Shown here: one piece after another, positions 8,101-15,963 of the stretch
How the letters are laid out: every line of letters starts with the position of its first letter
Position numbering within the stretch: position 1 is the first letter of the stretch
Virus record (IMG/VR): IMGVR_UViG_3300020421_000122
Coordinates: 1-25,839 of that record
DNA from: a virus
Length of the DNA stretch: 25,839 nt
Reading direction: 5' to 3' (one strand)
Notes under the pieces: model-generated
What the model was told of the DNA's origin: nothing
What the model saw: only the letters and a program-made list of their open reading frames with translations
The model's database searches: none
Translations under genes and position numbers: made by a program

Positions 8101-9766
8101 GATCGGCCTCTTGATCTGGTTTTCCTCTGTGGAAGATTAACTTTGTATTAATTGGAGTTTCAAATACATGACCTAATTTATGTCGTATACCTGTTGCAGG
8201 GCTTTTTGTATTATTTTGTGCGTCTGAAATTTTTTGCCAGCCTGTTTCTGGAGCAAAGACCATCATTTCTCGTGGACCGCCTTTATAATCTACTCCATTG
8301 ATATTAATAGTACCAAAAGGGCCTGCATGTATATAAGAGGTAGCTGTGGTATGTAATGATTTAGAGGCTAAAGTATCTCCCCTATCCTTTCTACCTTCAC
8401 AAACAACACTTACTGCATCAGAGTCATCGCTTCGACTGCCCTCATCATTTCCATCTGCACAAATTCTACTTTTATCATCAATATAAATATCATATAAACC
8501 TGCTACCTCCCCTTCACATAAAGCGTATGCAGCATATACATTCTGAGTTTCCTTTGCATCTAAATCAACAAAAATAGGAAAACTGTCAATCCTATTAACA
8601 CCATATACTACTGGGAGGCGACGAGCATCAAGATTAAACTTTAATTCTATCTCACGTTCAACTTCTTCCTCGTATTCTATAGTTTTGCCACTACCTAACC
8701 CTGCAAAGCCGGTTTTTTTAAATTTATATTTGGTTTCTGTTGCTTTATATTTTGCAATTAAATTAAGAGCTTGTTCGGAGTGCATAAATCCAAAATCATT
8801 AATATACTCCGGACGAATAAGAGCAGCATAATCAGTTTGCCCTTGTCCATTAATTCCTCTATGTTCTGTATCTGAAGTTAAACGACCATTTACTGTTACA
8901 AAGTCGCCCCAATGACTTGTAAGGTTCCAACTAATTGTTGATACTTTATTTGGATCTTCTTTTAATTTAACATTAGCAATTATACCTTTAAAAATTAAAA
9001 TCGGCCCTGCTATATAAGTATCATCATAACCTTGTTGGGTACTATTAATTATCGGCGGAGCGGATCGTCCTATAATTTCTCCAGTGGAAGGATCTAATAA
9101 TGCTTTATAGACAAAAACTTCTCTATTTATATAATGAGCGTAACTGGACTCTCCCTTATCAGCGAATAAACTAGAATGTTCTTCTGTTTCTATTGTAAAA
9201 GTATAGTTGGCATTAGAGCTAGTGGAAACCCCTCCTGACTCTAAAATGACAGTAACTGTTTTATTGGCATTTCTGAATCCAGTAATAATAATATACTTTC
9301 CATTATTACCATCATCTGATGCAATTCTAATTTTATCGCCTTCCGAAAAACCTGCATCAATCCAACTTTCACTAATTTCTACAGTAGCAGGATTAGAGTC
9401 ATGAACAATAGTAGTGCTAGTAGGGACTACGGTTGAATTTAATGCTATTGAGTCCAGGGTTAACGTCATACTAGTAGCTTTCGCCTGAGTAGTTTCTGCA
9501 ACCTGACCTACTTTAGTTAAACGCTCGGCTACATAAGTTTGAGCTCCATTCCAGTCACCTACTGAATTCTGACTACCATCATCAAAAGTTATATTGTGAG
9601 AGGCATCAGTCAAATAAGAGTAGTCTTGAAAAGTTTCTGCAACTGCTCCTGTAACTGTTTTTATTGGTTTCTCAAATTTTACTAAATGAGCATATAGGAA
9701 CGGGTCTCCGCTTCTGAGTTTGGCGGAAACGTCTGAATTTATTTGTCGTAATATTTTTACTGTCAT
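2192..9766 (-). CDS. Giant central tail hub / host specificity protein (gpJ-like)
   Basis: 2524 residues, more than twice the length of lambda J (about 1130). Approximate order of parts: residues 1-300, a hub-like N-terminal region (ILRQINSDVSAKLRSGDP; HWGDF..VNGRLTSD near 285) resembling the DUF2163-type hub of gene transfer agents; 380-1300, a gpJ-like body (VVYGVNRIDSFPIF near 385, NPAMQLLDYITNKRYGKGL near 965, SVNFPDPQQDYGNRAV near 1270); 1380-1420, a small insert starting HGFKVGDVV; about 1500-1560, a fibronectin-III-like region (PGAPTNLAVSVDADNEKFVL); then beta-rich repeats, a GTLSAS..TNTLKVGS segment near 2100, two tandem modules near 2195-2360, a short GTPGPG link, and a C-terminal IIVDGGVSAQAL segment. 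It overlaps the previous gene by 4 nt (ATGA). It would close the tail tube tip and carry receptor-binding parts. No peptidase or lysozyme motif was recognised. Confidence 0.9.
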   Translation of the reverse strand: MTVKILRQINSDVSAKLRSGDPFLYAHLVKFEKPIKTVTGAVAETFQDYSYLTDASHNITFDDGSQNSVGDWNGAQTYVAERLTKVGQVAETTQAKATSMTLTLDSIALNSTVVPTSTTIVHDSNPATVEISESWIDAGFSEGDKIRIASDDGNNGKYIIITGFRNANKTVTVILESGGVSTSSNANYTFTIETEEHSSLFADKGESSYAHYINREVFVYKALLDPSTGEIIGRSAPPIINSTQQGYDDTYIAGPILIFKGIIANVKLKEDPNKVSTISWNLTSHWGDFVTVNGRLTSDTEHRGINGQGQTDYAALIRPEYINDFGFMHSEQALNLIAKYKATETKYKFKKTGFAGLGSGKTIEYEEEVEREIELKFNLDARRLPVVYGVNRIDSFPIFVDLDAKETQNVYAAYALCEGEVAGLYDIYIDDKSRICADGNDEGSRSDDSDAVSVVCEGRKDRGDTLASKSLHTTATSYIHAGPFGTININGVDYKGGPREMMVFAPETGWQKISDAQNNTKSPATGIRHKLGHVFETPINTKLIFHRGKPDQEADQTLVHKAAALQKNNAGDVTTAGFLVQSQYFEDEDKSNYWGPNHRLLDTAYVVCHFEVTEEDLQIPELDFVVRGRILPCFNYDWAYREDPFPPIADPAHNNPTDFQLGESVTLHKTSGDAQIGSAITIADFHTYYDEDSDGSTTGDPPVSTDTGKHQIWRFASDPGLGTTTSFYMKGSTGKRWYFNTHEHKNITSTNITKNLTATVASYSNGTANGTKIVLNAGGDQGELVAKAMEYGDGIAPVFATSSSDEARAKINYSFFVTSNSNGSKVNSSTLTLDNISNILPANGWNTADIPSVRAPKAIVIPGGNTTEDYYFGMIVKLTRTKDDGTRVIQKRLIVKSKNITYGSSSSAVVAIVSHDWDIDASGDFTLSPNTAAGLGGGTRVADKIEIITKPDNRVTINPAMQLLDYITNKRYGKGLSLEKDIDLDSFKTVARLCDTRSDVSIIFPASASISVGDVYRYDDDGDNTGNTVWQGTVSTISSNIGYSGGTYKEVTFTSCIGKLGHKWFDWKGYNPGDLLWEPFTGRFWVNAETTFKTITVPTSNGAFGQAITLYRVGSGSGASSLNPYVGSFASQGANAADGSVSFEGNPFIKSWSGTGFTVNGYSLYDADDVKYWRYMGWQSQNQREVTRHQACPVLDTNTTVFANINSLLAHFNGILRYSNGKYELDVQSGAVLEGYGADDTRIIRDTDIVGAITVDDNGQKNSKNTVSVNFPDPQQDYGNRAVTYFNSTYLAEDRNIPKKQDIKTPHILNYFNARINAKQYLDQSRYGKKINFIMEPKGNLLLAGTIIQVSYPRFGWGSDDIPVVEFSTQGKTTTSNPHGFKVGDVVRYEDISIPQGHGSVGATAFNNSYFTVSEVVNSTSFKTNQADVATVAPTSTITLGKVYKKGEYYRISNLNMREDCAVQVTAVEHNDESFLISKRKSDITGITGTSVPVLPAPGAPTNLAVSVDADNEKFVLSWTNNSDCFKKDGTTWNTNFNTEIWSNYVGSFSGVSSIAPVSGITPWTGGASQIDEEGKRGWLDGVQNSGTSGGITKFEYTPMGSGDQPRYHWIRHVKEVNVQGPNGTSVRTVASPWHPVSGNGISGTVTKRREVGEVSIVSTNGVIVFYEGKDRTNPSGNLTFRVTPSNLANNKVWQYQYWISTNIDGNAATKDYILSGSDQSSASNTSNQYKGKHNYSNGSNAAYDDFTLDAAFEPKSPADNPDRDSVTLYVNVFELDDTNGVPANAEEAAKDKISLSAIDIGKPGYEVDFNNATHTFYANEDGTADATEFGGCTPTVYRLSALGPQQLTYAPFTSSVADNTFSYGDTNNETTDQDPSGSAIQTDGITGTNCTPVLTTSNGKITLTSDTNGIISGTTTPFYASVLLRILDNKQLKGNRIGDEARIKFQTLTFSKIPKLVRDGTTYVIDVADRQEPGSGVTYDPAVHDYIDDATHAAWINDNNLWASNESTTNQYAQEGALAVIAKSADGFIRPNDILVITKSGQESGSRIYIGSGTNNSSSVTHSNWSSKVTENFKGSVIVPGTLSASTLAANTTLTNTLKVGSRIVVGTTDDSGNQVAGQITTPNKSAPGSFVAAPDTDDGIFIGHAQKSGSSGNNDWYPVLDIGDGTNYLRYNAVDGFQLGGSMAVAAAGQTGESTAIIYQRATSTPTEPADNATTIAAAISGTSWTVTVPAGSNQLYASFGRRAAHTSAQGSTTYWVWETAVQYDATDGTDGQRSYVQYVYQRTTSGNNIDGQVPTNSNQTYADPVNGVASGSNWATTNPGLQANGDKIWISQRRYTSDAAAPQDSGWSTAVIYSWRVDGSDSTAQGQAGTPGPGMFRISTGTTATINEQSITTGLLTAATGRGYAILGDHAIVVNSNNVTKAYRCILTTTSVNHYNTQNASGNVWQEASAFFGGDIIVDGGVSAQALTIVSSEPAQNAGTQPRAAGIFMTGDKGTAKIEVKEWDSVNSTYKDRVKIGYLGS
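2680..3184 (-). repeat. Two tandem diverged modules in the hub C-terminal region
   Basis: At protein level, copy A (about 3184-2956) and copy B (about 2946-2680) share YQRATS / YQRTTS, SGTSW / SGSNW, an RRA / RRY site after an aromatic strand, and ETAVQYDATDG / STAVIYSWRVDG at the end. Each is about 75-90 residues. They look like duplicated beta domains, perhaps glycan-binding, but the function is inferred from position only. DNA identity between copies is low. Confidence 0.6.
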
Positions 9767-10818
9767 GCTTCGGCTTCTTCTACTTTAAGACTAAAATTAT
9801 AAAGATTATCTACATTTAAAGAGTACTTTTGTAATGCGGAAGGCATTATTACTCGTACTTTTGGGTCATAAAAAACAAAACTATCGTTATCATTGGGGGT
9901 ACCACTAGCAGTAATACTTTTTGTTAGGCCGGGGGTGAATGTAATTCTGACTTGATAATCTGCAGGCCGTGATAAGTTACTATCATAATGATCGTAAGTC
10001 TCTACTCTGGTGACCATATACGCTTTTGTATGATTGCTTGCTTTGGAGTCTTTTACAGTAAATAAATCACCAACGCTAGGCGCTCCATGCCCTCTCCAAT
10101 TATAAGTTCTTTCATCATTTATTGTAATTGCAAAAGTAATATCTGCACTCGCCCCAATTAAATCTTTGTTAATAGTTATATTACTACTATTGGTATAACC
10201 ACTTCCTGGGTTTGCTATTTTAACCGTGGGTGTGACACTGTTACCTACAGTTGTAGTTACATCAAATGTTGCTCCAGTACCTCCACCTCCAGTACTAGCA
10301 ACTCTGGTATAAGTGCTTGCAGTAGTAAAATTAGCAGTACTAGGTGTATTTATTGCGTATACGGCTCCTGAGATTCCATCTCTTCTGCCCTGAAGTAATA
10401 GACTTGTTGAGCCTGCAGCTCCCTGAGTAGGGTTTGTATCTGGAAACAAATTTACATTATTTGCTGTAGCTGGATTCACAAAAGTACTAAACGTACTATC
10501 TTGTGGGGTTCTATATTGGGGTAAAGACACGTAAAAAGGATGAATTGCCCCCATGCGCTGAAGTAAAAATGTATAAACAGGATTAAAATCTTCAAGGGTC
10601 AGTTTATTATATTTAATATTAATATTCCACTTATGCCCTGCTATTGAACGTGCCGCAACTCTTTGAGAATTTGTTCTACTTATAAGAACTTTCTGATCCG
10701 AAACAAGATCGACAGACACATAACCAGGACCCGCAGATCCTGTGCCTGATGCACCGGCAGTTGAAATAAGATTATTGGGATCAGGTAACGTATCCTGATA
10801 ACTAGTAAAAGATGCCAC
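9763..10818 (-). CDS. Distal-tail / minor tail protein
   Basis: 351 residues between the tape measure and the hub, the usual place of a distal tail protein. The N-terminal half has SRTNSQRVAARSIAGHKWNI and VYTFLLQRMGAIHPFYVSLPQ (about residues 48-105), which fits a tail-tube-like fold that frames the hub. Residues about 168-231 form a glycine-rich insert (GGGGTGATF...NPGSGYTNSSNITINKDLIG) that matches an insert in the large tail tube protein. The C-terminus (VRVIMPSALQKYSLNVDNLYNFSL) returns to the core domain. The start is GTG overlapping the tape measure stop as TAGTG, with a GGAGAG site before it. It overlaps the hub ATG by 4 nt. The assignment rests on gene order and fold-like pattern, not on a recognised family signature. 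Confidence 0.75.
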   Translation of the reverse strand: MASFTSYQDTLPDPNNLISTAGASGTGSAGPGYVSVDLVSDQKVLISRTNSQRVAARSIAGHKWNINIKYNKLTLEDFNPVYTFLLQRMGAIHPFYVSLPQYRTPQDSTFSTFVNPATANNVNLFPDTNPTQGAAGSTSLLLQGRRDGISGAVYAINTPSTANFTTASTYTRVASTGGGGTGATFDVTTTVGNSVTPTVKIANPGSGYTNSSNITINKDLIGASADITFAITINDERTYNWRGHGAPSVGDLFTVKDSKASNHTKAYMVTRVETYDHYDSNLSRPADYQVRITFTPGLTKSITASGTPNDNDSFVFYDPKVRVIMPSALQKYSLNVDNLYNFSLKVEEAEA

Positions 10819-13800
10819 TATGCTCTCCTATATCCTGCGAATGGAGTACTGTAAATACTTGTATCAATATTTTCTAGAAAGGGGTCTCCATATTCATTTG
10901 CTGCTGTTCTTATCATACCTATTATATTACCTTGCTGTTCTGTTAATACTTCTTCCACTCCTACGGCATCAATAGTATTAATATTAAATGTTACATTATT
11001 TCCACCTGCCATATTTTCAGTATCATCGGCTGGAACTACTCTTCCTGGTCTATCTGGCATAAATAACTCAGGTCCTTGCTCTCCGACTACATAACCGGCT
11101 GTTCCACCTGCAGCTCTATATCGTTTTCCTGCGAATGCACCTTGGAAGTTCTCTGGGCCTCCTATGCCTGATGCTCCTCTCATATAAGCAAGCTCTCCGG
11201 CCGCTGACTGTGATTTAGCAAAGTCTACCGAGTTTCTTCTCTTTCCAGCACTTACAGCTCCAGGAGCTGTAGGAGTTTGAGCGGCTCCTCCCTCATATTG
11301 CATACCAGAAATCATTGATATCTGCATAGCACCCATTGCTGCAGTCATTCCTGCAAGTATGAAACTCCAAGGAGCCGGTGCACTAGATAGTGCCATTGCG
11401 ATACCAGATGCAGTTGCCATGACAGCTTGGGCTAATTGTAACTTCTTTTGAGTTTCAAAAGCCTTTCGCTTCATTGCTTCTTTCTTTTTCTCTAATTCTT
11501 TTATCTTTGCTATACTTTTTGCAGATTGACCATCTCGTTTCTTTTCTGCTGCGATTTCTTTATCGACCGCGGCAATAGCAGCTTTTGACTTTGCAGCTTG
11601 CATTTGGGCGATTTGCCCAATCATTCCTGCAACTGCACCTAAAGCCTGGCCTACTATCGCTGCTTTATCAGATAGCTCCATTGCGTCCCAGGCAGCTCCC
11701 ATGGTTTCGAAAGTCTCACCTTGTTTGGTTTCAAAATTCGTAAGAGTATTAGTTATATTCTCGAAAGTACCTGTAAATAATTCCCCTATTATGAGACTAC
11801 TCTCCCCTAGTTGAGCAACGAATTCGCCTTCAGGTCCGAGAGCTCTTAAGTCCTCCATCATTGGACCCATTATATTACGTACGGCTTGTATTTTTTCGCT
11901 TGTCTTTGCTTCATCCCATCCTGCCGTATCCTCATCAAAAGCATTTGTCATACGCTCATATGTAGTATCACCCTGAGAACTAGCACCCATGAATTCATTT
12001 TTTACTTTTTCATTGTCTTTAGTAGGATTCATAGCTTCGTTAACGTTTGCTATGTGCTGCGCTGTTGCTCCCGCTATAACTGCTGTTTTGGTGCTTGCAA
12101 CAAGGGCTCTTGTCGCCTTTAGTTGAGTAGATTCTAAACCAAGCATTTCTGCCTGTTTTATAAGATACTCATATTTTGCGTCTAAAAGAGTGTATTCGAT
12201 GTCTATACCCATTATTTTAATGGCGAACTCTGTGTTCATCGCTTTAATCTGTTCATCTTGCATTTTCTTTTTAAGATCTCTTTCTTCTTTCGCAGTAAGA
12301 GTTGTTGAACCTCTCTTCGCAAAGGCGGCGTCTTGAGCCTGCAGACGAAGAGTCTTTTCTTTAGCATCTAGTATCTGCTTATTTGCGTCTAGGGCTTTTT
12401 TCATAAATCCTAAAGATTCTTTTTGAGCTGCTGCGGTGGCTTGTGCCATTTCCCAATCTTTTGTACTTTGATCCTTACTTTCTGCTTTGATTGCTGCCTT
12501 TTCTGACTCGATCTCTTTTAATCTAGTTGCTTTCTCTGTTTCCTGCTTTAAGGCTACGATCATTAGTCTTTCTGTCTCTAACTGTTCCATTTTTTTATTA
12601 ACTAGGCTCTGTTCCATTACTTGAATCTGACCTAGAATCTCAGGGGAGGCCTTTCGCATATGTTGTACATTTTTTAACTCTTGCTTTTCTTTAGCTATAA
12701 TCCCAGGTAATTCCGCTAATCTATCTCTATACTTAACTACGTTATTTTTTAAGGTGTTGAAATCTTTAACACGATCTTTAGAACCTTTAGTGAATCTCTC
12801 CATTACTTTAACAATCTCGGCATCAGAGCCGTCCATGTTTAGAGCTCTCTGTAATTCTGTGGCTTCGGCAGTTAACTCTCCTTTCGACTCCTGATTTAAA
12901 GCAAGACTAATTTGCTCTAGATCTTCAACAATGGCATCGTAAGGGCCTTTATTCTTTTCAGCCATCTTACCAAGATTCCCTAATAAGCTGTTCGCTTTCG
13001 AATTTGCACTATCTAAAAGGGTTACTATTGTCTCCTTCTCCGAGGGTTTTGCAAGAATGGCATCTACATCTGTTTTTTGGGCTGTTTCTCCTAATGCTCT
13101 GAGTTCTTCTCTCTGCGCTTGTAGCCTTGCTACTTCCTCATCATTTCCCGACAGTCGCGCCTTTACTATTGCTTCAGCATTACCTCTAAGTACTTGGGCT
13201 ACTGTGACTTCGTTAATCGCCTCTTTCAATTTTTTCGTTTCTTCTGTGAGGCCCGCTACTGAGGAAGCGGCCAGCTTACCTGGAACCCCAAATAATAACT
13301 TATTAAAAATAGGATTCTCTAACCAATAATTAGCATCCTCTTCCGCCTCGCCTAGTTCACGAAATCTTTCTGCTAGAGTGGCCATTTTTGAGTCAACTTC
13401 TACTTGGGATATTTCTATTAACCGATCTCTTACTTGCGCAGCGGCTCCTGCTTGCTGCCTTGTAGTCGCTTCCCAAGTCTTCCATTCGGCATTTACAGCT
13501 TTCATATCAATACTTTCTAAAGTAGTTTTAAGTGTCTTTGCAGACTCGTCTAATTGGTCAAGACTCTCAATAATTTCATTCTGTTTTTTAACGGTTTCTC
13601 CATCACCGAACCAATCATCCCACTTTGCAGCAACCATTCCTATAGCCATACCTATTAAGCCAAGCCAAGGTAACGCAACTAATATTGCTGTACCTAAAGC
13701 CCTGAATGAAAGAGTTGCTCCATAAACAAAAGCTTTAAGACCAAGAAAACTGACACTGGCTTTCCCATTCATAACCGCAGCCATAGCAAGTTCCAGTTTA

Positions 13801-15170
13801 TACCATCTAACAGCGTCAACAATTCCCGTATATGCACCTTTTAGATTCCATTTTGAAGCCGCATCAAGGGCAGAAGCAGCGGCGGCAGCTCTAGAAGCCT
13901 GAATCGAGGACATCATAGTTATTTGTAATTGCGCTTGTGCTTGTGTTACACCATTCAAAGCCGCTCTCTTAGTTTGGAGTGTTGCAGCATGAGTGCCCTC
14001 CTGTGCCTCAAGTGCAGTTAGATTAGCTGCACGATCAGTAGAAGATTGGGTTAAAGAGGCGTTGGCGGCTTCCATTTCCTCATATGAAGCGGTGCCTTCT
14101 TTTATACTATGAGATAATTGATTATATGCTTTGGGCAGGTCCCCGGTAGTAGTAATATTTTTCTGTGTTTCAAGGGCTGCTTGGGCCTGTGTTGCTGCAT
14201 ATTCTTTGAAGCTTTTTGCCGCACCTGTTAGCCCAGGCAAGAGAGTACTTCTAATAGTACTAGCGAATAAAAGAACTCCTCCAATTAATCCCAATTTACT
14301 TTTTGAGAAAAATTTAACCATAGGGACAAGAGCTTTATTTATAAAAGTAACAAATGATTTTAATAAGTCAGAAAGAGAAGCAGCAAGCTGATCATATGCA
14401 TTAACCTCAATAGCTTCAGCAACACCGGAAAAAGCATCCTTACCTTCTATAATAATTGCATTTAAAAAGGCTTGACGTTGTTGAAAGTGTGTTAATTGAC
14501 TTGCAGTTGTACCAATCTGGGCAGCATAGTCTTCAGAAGCTTTATCCAAACGAACCATTATACCTAATTCATCTAATAGTTCTGGTTCTAGCTTTGCGGC
14601 ACCACGTATTAAACGATTGAGAGCATCGGTCATATCTCGACCAAGAGCAAGAGAAGCACCTTTTGCAACCTCACCTAAATCTGCTATTTGTTTTCCCGAA
14701 AACCCGGAAGAAGTTGCAAGAGCAACTGATGACATAGCTTCTTGGGTGGAGACAGCTTCGCCAGTAATTTCTCTTAATCTATCGGCAATATAAGGTAGAT
14801 TTCTACCCGCTACTTCTCCAGTATAAGCCAGACCTGCAGCAAGCTGTTCCGCTGCTGCTGCTCTTTGTAAAACTCCAAATGCTGCTGTTAAAGCAAAAAC
14901 GTTTGCCGCTAAAGTAGCGTAGGCTCCTACTAAACCGCCTCCGCCCACCATGCTTTGATTCATCTTGGAGAAGGCTTTAGTAGTATTCATGCCCGCTTGG
15001 GCTACACCTTTATTGCCTTTACTCCACCTATCTCCTGCTTTAGTGGCTCTATCTGTGGCAGTAGAAGTTCTATCAATAGCGCTCGCTGCAGCATTTGCAT
15101 CTTTTGCAATTATTTTCCATGAACCGTCTTTTTTAGCTTTGACGGTAAAGGTAATACTATTTTCGGCCAC
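10818..15170 (-). CDS. Tape measure protein
   Basis: 1450 residues; sets tail length and is threaded in the tail lumen. The N-terminal 100 residues are basic and alanine-rich. Residues about 150-230 contain the block LGRDMTDALNRLIRGAAKLEPELLDELGIMVRL, common in marine phage tape measures. Hydrophobic segments occur near 295-310, 487-518 and 1248-1290, as expected for a protein ejected into the host envelope. Residues about 550-1060 are long charged alpha-helix/coiled coil. The C-terminal region has VVGEQGPELFMPDRPGRVVPADD, a typical tape measure ending. At roughly 0.15 nm per residue the tail would be near 200 nm, a rough inference. The start is GTG (15170), overlapping the chaperone frame by 14 nt, with a purine-rich AGAGAAAG upstream. 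No lytic transglycosylase or metallopeptidase motif was seen. Confidence 0.95.
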   Translation of the reverse strand: MAENSITFTVKAKKDGSWKIIAKDANAAASAIDRTSTATDRATKAGDRWSKGNKGVAQAGMNTTKAFSKMNQSMVGGGGLVGAYATLAANVFALTAAFGVLQRAAAAEQLAAGLAYTGEVAGRNLPYIADRLREITGEAVSTQEAMSSVALATSSGFSGKQIADLGEVAKGASLALGRDMTDALNRLIRGAAKLEPELLDELGIMVRLDKASEDYAAQIGTTASQLTHFQQRQAFLNAIIIEGKDAFSGVAEAIEVNAYDQLAASLSDLLKSFVTFINKALVPMVKFFSKSKLGLIGGVLLFASTIRSTLLPGLTGAAKSFKEYAATQAQAALETQKNITTTGDLPKAYNQLSHSIKEGTASYEEMEAANASLTQSSTDRAANLTALEAQEGTHAATLQTKRAALNGVTQAQAQLQITMMSSIQASRAAAAASALDAASKWNLKGAYTGIVDAVRWYKLELAMAAVMNGKASVSFLGLKAFVYGATLSFRALGTAILVALPWLGLIGMAIGMVAAKWDDWFGDGETVKKQNEIIESLDQLDESAKTLKTTLESIDMKAVNAEWKTWEATTRQQAGAAAQVRDRLIEISQVEVDSKMATLAERFRELGEAEEDANYWLENPIFNKLLFGVPGKLAASSVAGLTEETKKLKEAINEVTVAQVLRGNAEAIVKARLSGNDEEVARLQAQREELRALGETAQKTDVDAILAKPSEKETIVTLLDSANSKANSLLGNLGKMAEKNKGPYDAIVEDLEQISLALNQESKGELTAEATELQRALNMDGSDAEIVKVMERFTKGSKDRVKDFNTLKNNVVKYRDRLAELPGIIAKEKQELKNVQHMRKASPEILGQIQVMEQSLVNKKMEQLETERLMIVALKQETEKATRLKEIESEKAAIKAESKDQSTKDWEMAQATAAAQKESLGFMKKALDANKQILDAKEKTLRLQAQDAAFAKRGSTTLTAKEERDLKKKMQDEQIKAMNTEFAIKIMGIDIEYTLLDAKYEYLIKQAEMLGLESTQLKATRALVASTKTAVIAGATAQHIANVNEAMNPTKDNEKVKNEFMGASSQGDTTYERMTNAFDEDTAGWDEAKTSEKIQAVRNIMGPMMEDLRALGPEGEFVAQLGESSLIIGELFTGTFENITNTLTNFETKQGETFETMGAAWDAMELSDKAAIVGQALGAVAGMIGQIAQMQAAKSKAAIAAVDKEIAAEKKRDGQSAKSIAKIKELEKKKEAMKRKAFETQKKLQLAQAVMATASGIAMALSSAPAPWSFILAGMTAAMGAMQISMISGMQYEGGAAQTPTAPGAVSAGKRRNSVDFAKSQSAAGELAYMRGASGIGGPENFQGAFAGKRYRAAGGTAGYVVGEQGPELFMPDRPGRVVPADDTENMAGGNNVTFNINTIDAVGVEEVLTEQQGNIIGMIRTAANEYGDPFLENIDTSIYSTPFAGYRRA

Positions 15171-15489
15171 TATGCTTTCTCTTTAGCTTTTCATGCTCCC
15201 TCTTCAAGTGTTCTGAAGATTCTTTAATTGCGCGCTGATCTAAATTGTTCAAAATATCTATCGTAAACGAAGGATCTTCAATCCCATATATCTCTAATAA
15301 AATAGGAAGGTTTGTATAATCTTTTCCTACATACCCTATATCAGGGTAAACTCTATCGCCTAAATAATTAAAAATAACTGCTGCATCATTTACTTCAGCT
15401 GGAAAATCCTCCCAATCTGGAGGCATTTCCTCAGGCTTAATTTCATGCCCCATCTGTTCTTGCATCTCAAAATAACGCTCTCGCGTCAT
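15157..15489 (-). CDS. Tail assembly chaperone, C-terminal part (gpT-like), likely made by +1 frameshift
   Basis: 110 residues from an ATG at 15489, containing MQEQMGHEIKPEEMPPDWEDFP near the N-terminus and DRVYPDIGYVGKDYTNLPIL about residues 44-65; this style is typical of the downstream tail chaperone that binds the tape measure. It sits between the first chaperone frame and the tape measure gene, as T follows G in lambda. The reading frame is +1 relative to 15497-15949 and is open without a stop from the slippery AAAAAAG at 15529-15523. The ATG has no good ribosome binding site at normal distance: the GGAGGAG upstream is 24 nt away. I infer that it is made mainly as a fusion of about 263 residues (142 from the first frame, 11 linker residues, then these 110). 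The basic C-terminal tail is K/R-rich. Confidence 0.85.
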   Translation of the reverse strand: MTRERYFEMQEQMGHEIKPEEMPPDWEDFPAEVNDAAVIFNYLGDRVYPDIGYVGKDYTNLPILLEIYGIEDPSFTIDILNNLDQRAIKESSEHLKREHEKLKRKHSGRK

Positions 15490-15496
15490 TCCAGAA

Positions 15497-15949
15497 TCAA
15501 GATTTTTGAACAGCTCCTCCAGCTTTTTTAGGCAGAACTCTCGCTGACTTGCTACGAAAATTATCTAAATCAAAGACTACCTCATTGAGCCATGTATCAA
15601 ATTCTGTTGATTGACTTACAAGAACTTCGGCATTTTCTTCCGAGTACTCCACTTCAGTATTTTTATCTTTGTCACCAATATCTATTAAAATTAAAGTTTC
15701 AAGATGTTCTAGGGTTAGCCCTTTCCAGTTTTTTACACTGGCTTTTGTAAATAAAGTTACAAACTTATCCTCATCTAAGGTTTCTTCAATCTGCCTTGAT
15801 TTTCTATTGAATTTAGAGGTTGTACACCTCTTTCTTAATACTGTCAATTCTTTTCTAGAAAGATTTGCTACTTCTACGGAAAATCCGTCTAGGCCGGAAA
15901 AATCAATCCACACTGATTTTGTATCGACCACTAATTGTTTTAAATCCAT
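15497..15949 (-). CDS. Tail assembly chaperone, N-terminal part (gpG-like)
   Basis: 150 residues starting MDLKQLVVDTKSVWIDFSGLDGFSVEVANLSRKEL, with a helical middle (LEHLETLILIDIGDKD) and FDTWLNEVVFDLDNFRSKSAR near the C-terminus. Position just upstream of the tape measure and overlap in function with the following +1 frame identify it as the gpG-type chaperone that coats the tape measure before tail tube assembly. The zero-frame product ends ...PKKAGGAVQKS at a TGA. The codons CCT AAA AAA G near the end form the proposed frameshift site. AGGAG lies about 11 nt before the ATG and overlaps the stop region of the preceding gene. Confidence 0.85.
   Translation of the reverse strand: MDLKQLVVDTKSVWIDFSGLDGFSVEVANLSRKELTVLRKRCTTSKFNRKSRQIEETLDEDKFVTLFTKASVKNWKGLTLEHLETLILIDIGDKDKNTEVEYSEENAEVLVSQSTEFDTWLNEVVFDLDNFRSKSARVLPKKAGGAVQKS
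15511..15529 (-). promoter_or_regulatory. Programmed +1 frameshift site with internal SD-like sequence
   Basis: In the zero frame the codons are CCT AAA AAA GCT (A-run and G at 15529-15523). A +1 slip lets both lysine tRNAs re-pair with AAA and AAG, and the new frame (CTG GAG GAG CTG TTC ...) runs straight into the 15157-15489 frame. A -1 slip would enter the third frame, not this one. GGAGGAG lies 3 nt after the slip site (about 15519-15513) and could pause ribosomes. A -2 slip would reach the same frame and is an alternative. Confidence 0.65.
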
Positions 15950-15963
15950 ATTACTCTATACTC

